From CAZXPA01 sp964642485 (GTDB taxonomy: Bacteria > Patescibacteriota > Patescibacteriia > UBA2591 > UBA6264), in contig CAZXPA010000028.1 in the NCBI GenBank assembly GCA_964642485.1, forward strand, positions 1-8,089: a stretch of DNA of 8,089 bases, written 5' to 3'. The number at the start of each line of letters is the position of its first letter. Within the stretch, counting starts at the first letter, position 1. The position numbers and the translations under genes were made by a program. The notes beneath the pieces were generated by a model. The model ran no database searches. It saw nothing but the letters and a program-made list of their open reading frames with translations, and had not been told where the DNA came from. Shown piece after piece: positions 6,021 through 8,089 of the stretch.

Positions 6021-7568
6021 TTATTTAATAATCCTCACAATACCTTTATTGGCGTCCACCTCTACCAAATCACCATCTTTCAAGGCCTTAGTGGCGATTT
6101 TAGTCCCAATAATACAGGGGATGCCTAATTCTCTTGAAATAATGGCCGCATGGCAAGTAATTCCACCCTCATCGGTAATAATAGCTTTGGCTTTCTTAAG
6201 AATAGAGATAAATTCTGGGGTGGTCATATGGGTCACTAAAATATTTCCTGATTTCATTTTTTTAAAATCTTTTGGCCCAGGAATTATCTTAGCCCTGCCC
6301 TTAACAATCCCTTTATTAGCGGCCCGACCCTTAATTTGTTTAATTCTGCTTTTTTTTATTTTACCGATTCTTTGCTTTTTTAAAAATTGCACAGCTTGTT
6401 TATTAATCATTAACTTTATTTTACCGCCACGGATGAATATAACGGATCTTTTAAAACGCTGTTTTAAAACCTTTAAAGGAATTAATTTATTGTTTAAAAG
6501 AGCTTGTTTTACGTCAGATTCTAAAAGACAATGAGCTAATTCTTTTTTGATTCTTAATCTTTTAGCAATTTCTGGCATTAAGGAAAAATTGATATAAAAA
6601 TGGGAAAGAGTAAAAACTCTTTTCTTATAATCAATAATAAAGCTGTTCCAGCGTAGAGCAGTAAATAATTTCTGATGATACTTGTCAATTTTAAGGCCTT
6701 TAATAATCTTTTGTTGTTTTCTCTCTAAATTATGATATAGCCGTTTAATTTTATTTATTTCTCCCTTAACTTGATTCTTAACAATCAGGGTCCTAATTTC
6801 CTTTAAAAAATATTTTTTAGTAAATAATTCGGCCCCATAATTATAAGGAACCCATTGATATTTTTTAGTATGCTCTTGTATTTGTTTATTAAGAGCCGGA
6901 TATTTAACGACTTCTTTGTTAATAGAGCTTAAGCTCTTTTTAAAGAGCTTTTTTAATTTTGAATTTTGAGAGATTTTAAAAGCAATTCTTAGTAAAGCCT
7001 GTTTTTGTTTAATAATAAAGGGTTTTTGCTTAGGAGTGATTAAAGCATTAAAATAATGATCAAATTTTTTTAATTGATTTTTGCTTTTTAAAATCTTTTG
7101 TAAATACTCGGATAAATAATCTGCTAATTTAAACCTAGCGCCAAAAGCAAATGGTTCTCCCCAGACATAAATATCCTCATATAACCTGACGTATTTTTCA
7201 TACATCTGCCATAATTCTTGATTAGTCTTTTTTTTAAGTCTCGCCTTATAAACGCTTTTACAAAAAGCTAAAAATCCAGGCACTCTTTTAACAAAACCTT
7301 TAACTAATTTTTCTTGCCAATTTGGCTCTTGTTTAACCTTTTTATAAGATTGATAACAAAACCTTTCCCACTGGTCTTCTCTGGTATAGGTTTTTTCTGC
7401 TCCTAAAGACAAATCTAATAAAAAATCACAACATTTAACACCTGTTGTCTTTGTAAACAATTTACTACTTGTTATTCTAAATAAAGTCAAAATGGCTGGC
7501 ATCATTGGGATCCCGCCCCCTCTTTGTTCTTCCGCAAACCATTCTGGCTTACGTTTTTTGCCTGGCAT
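6021..7568 (-). CDS. PEP-utilizing-enzyme swivel domain protein with helical N-terminal region, 515 aa
   Basis: Residues about 413-515 are a well-preserved swivel domain: KGRAANKGIVKGRAKIIPGP, GNILVTHMTTPEF, then DEGGITCHAAIISRELGIPC with the predicted phospho-accepting His473 (codon 6150-6152), and the end DGDLVEVDANKGIVRIIK. The first 410 residues are helical and lysine-rich. Landmarks shared with the paralogs are KKYQWVPYNYG followed by YFLKEI (about 235-258), RVFTLSHFYINF (about 317-328), LLESDVKQALL before the swivel, and RFKRSVIFI (about 371-379). No ATP-binding or PEP-binding domain is present. The ATG at 7568 overlaps the upstream swivel gene by 20 bases, implying coupled translation. 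A second ATG at 7505 has a GAGGGG-like stretch upstream, but the first start keeps a lysine-rich, Trp-containing N-terminus that matches the neighbouring paralog. By analogy with rifampin phosphotransferase the front part may bind the phosphate acceptor, which is unknown. Confidence 0.88.
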   Translation of the reverse strand: MPGKKRKPEWFAEEQRGGGIPMMPAILTLFRITSSKLFTKTTGVKCCDFLLDLSLGAEKTYTREDQWERFCYQSYKKVKQEPNWQEKLVKGFVKRVPGFLAFCKSVYKARLKKKTNQELWQMYEKYVRLYEDIYVWGEPFAFGARFKLADYLSEYLQKILKSKNQLKKFDHYFNALITPKQKPFIIKQKQALLRIAFKISQNSKLKKLFKKSLSSINKEVVKYPALNKQIQEHTKKYQWVPYNYGAELFTKKYFLKEIRTLIVKNQVKGEINKIKRLYHNLERKQQKIIKGLKIDKYHQKLFTALRWNSFIIDYKKRVFTLSHFYINFSLMPEIAKRLRIKKELAHCLLESDVKQALLNNKLIPLKVLKQRFKRSVIFIRGGKIKLMINKQAVQFLKKQRIGKIKKSRIKQIKGRAANKGIVKGRAKIIPGPKDFKKMKSGNILVTHMTTPEFISILKKAKAIITDEGGITCHAAIISRELGIPCIIGTKIATKALKDGDLVEVDANKGIVRIIK

Positions 7569-8089
7569 GTCTTTTTAAAATTTTTATCACTCCTTTTTTA
7601 AAATTTATCTCGATTAAATCACCATCTTGTAAAATATTAGTGGCAATCTTAGTCCCGATAACACAGGGAATATTAAGTTCTCGAGAAACAATAGCCGCAT
7701 GAGAGGTCAGCCCTCCCTCATTAGCAATAATTGCTTTAACTTTTTTCATTAAAGGAACAAAATCTGGTCTGGTCATTGAAGTAACTAAAATTCTCCCCTT
7801 TTTAAACCTTACATCTTCTGGGTCAAGAACTATTTGAACAAGACCTTTTAATTTTACCATCCCTCCTTTACAAACAACCAAGCCTTTTAACTCTTTAATT
7901 TTCTTAACTGAGAAAAGTAATTGCCAAATCTGTTTTGCTGTTTTGGGTGGAGCCCATTCTCCTCTGGATGGGATAGTAATAAAAACGCTTTGGACCATTC
8001 TGCTCTGGACCTTTTTTACTGGCGCTTGCTTTTTATCTAATAAACCTTTTTTAATCTCTTCAAGGGTTAGATGATAAAATATGTTTAAA
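7549..8089 (-). CDS. C-terminal part of a swivel domain protein, truncated by the window edge
   Basis: The frame stays open from 8088 to the stop at 7549 (179 codons) without a break, so the ATG at 7998 is an internal methionine and the true start lies outside the window. The visible part opens with IFYHLTLEEIKKGLL and a following basic stretch KKVQSRMVQSVFI. This is the linker typical of PEP-utilizing enzymes just before the swivel (a 'YLT-x-EE' helix followed by an Arg-led strand). The swivel follows: DPEDVRFKKGRILVTSMT, then ANEGGLTSHAAIVSRELNIPC with the predicted catalytic His (codon 7699-7701), and KKGVIKILK. The stop lies within the next gene, a 20-base overlap. In its swivel it is closest by eye to the protein at 6021-7568 (both have GTKIAT and HAAI), suggesting tandem duplication. 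Whether an ATP-grasp domain sits at its missing N-terminus cannot be told. Confidence 0.9.
   Translation of the reverse strand, partial: LNIFYHLTLEEIKKGLLDKKQAPVKKVQSRMVQSVFITIPSRGEWAPPKTAKQIWQLLFSVKKIKELKGLVVCKGGMVKLKGLVQIVLDPEDVRFKKGRILVTSMTRPDFVPLMKKVKAIIANEGGLTSHAAIVSRELNIPCVIGTKIATNILQDGDLIEINFKKGVIKILKRHARQKT

Noticed and set aside
6049..7702. Plus-strand open frames at 6049-6534 and 7505-7702 (also 2098-2373, 2559-2759 and 3144-3422)
   Set aside because: All are antisense to clear coding regions. The similar MASTSTKSPSF and FISIKSPSC strings merely mirror the conserved swivel end on the other strand.
7549..7998. A small stand-alone 149-aa swivel protein starting at 7998
   Set aside because: The frame continues open to the window edge with a typical pre-swivel YLT-x-EE-like helix, so this is the end of a longer gene.
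1..8089. tRNA or rRNA genes, CRISPR arrays, transposase genes or insertion-sequence ends
   Set aside because: No cloverleaf-like stretch, spaced direct repeats, transposase motifs or paired terminal repeats were seen on either strand.

Overview
The window is AT-rich bacterial-type DNA in which every supportable gene lies on the minus strand, so transcription runs from the right edge (about 8089) to the left edge. Genes are tightly packed, the standard genetic code reads cleanly, the proteins are very lysine-rich, and only one start has a strong Shine-Dalgarno sequence. This style, and the content (many small relatives of PEP-utilizing enzymes), suggests a candidate-phyla-radiation (Patescibacteria-like) genome. 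That assignment is an inference from style, because no marker gene is present.

Layout in order of transcription. (1) 7549-8089: C-terminal part of a protein ending in a phosphohistidine 'swivel' domain (PEP-utilizers mobile domain), truncated by the window edge. (2) 6021-7568: a complete 515-aa protein with a helical front region and the same swivel domain. (3) 5932-6010: a GC-rich hairpin abutting the decayed tail of another swivel domain; the end of this tail supplies the ribosome-binding site of the next gene. (4) 4486-5928: a 480-aa front region plus swivel protein. (5) 3373-4473: a 366-aa protein of unknown function. (6) 2492-3328: a 278-aa histidine-phosphatase-superfamily protein with its RHG motif. 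(7) 2409-2477: a second decayed swivel-domain tail, in which a possible promoter lies. (8) 1458-2399: a stand-alone ATP-grasp domain of the PEP synthase/PPDK N-terminal family. (9) 17-1456: a 479-aa front region plus swivel protein starting one base after the ATP-grasp gene stops. No stretch over 300 bases lacks a gene.

How the genes may work together. In PEP synthase, PPDK and rifampin phosphotransferase, an ATP-grasp domain passes phosphate to a swivelling histidine, which hands it to a third domain or substrate. Here the ATP-grasp domain is a separate polypeptide, and four paralogous proteins each carry a swivel domain with its catalytic His, attached to a much more divergent helical region. 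No PEP/pyruvate TIM-barrel domain is seen. The arrangement looks like a rifampin-phosphotransferase-type enzyme split into one shared kinase subunit and several substrate-binding/His subunits, with a histidine phosphatase alongside. The final acceptors are unknown. The two decayed swivel tails show that the array was once longer and has been reshaped by duplication and deletion.
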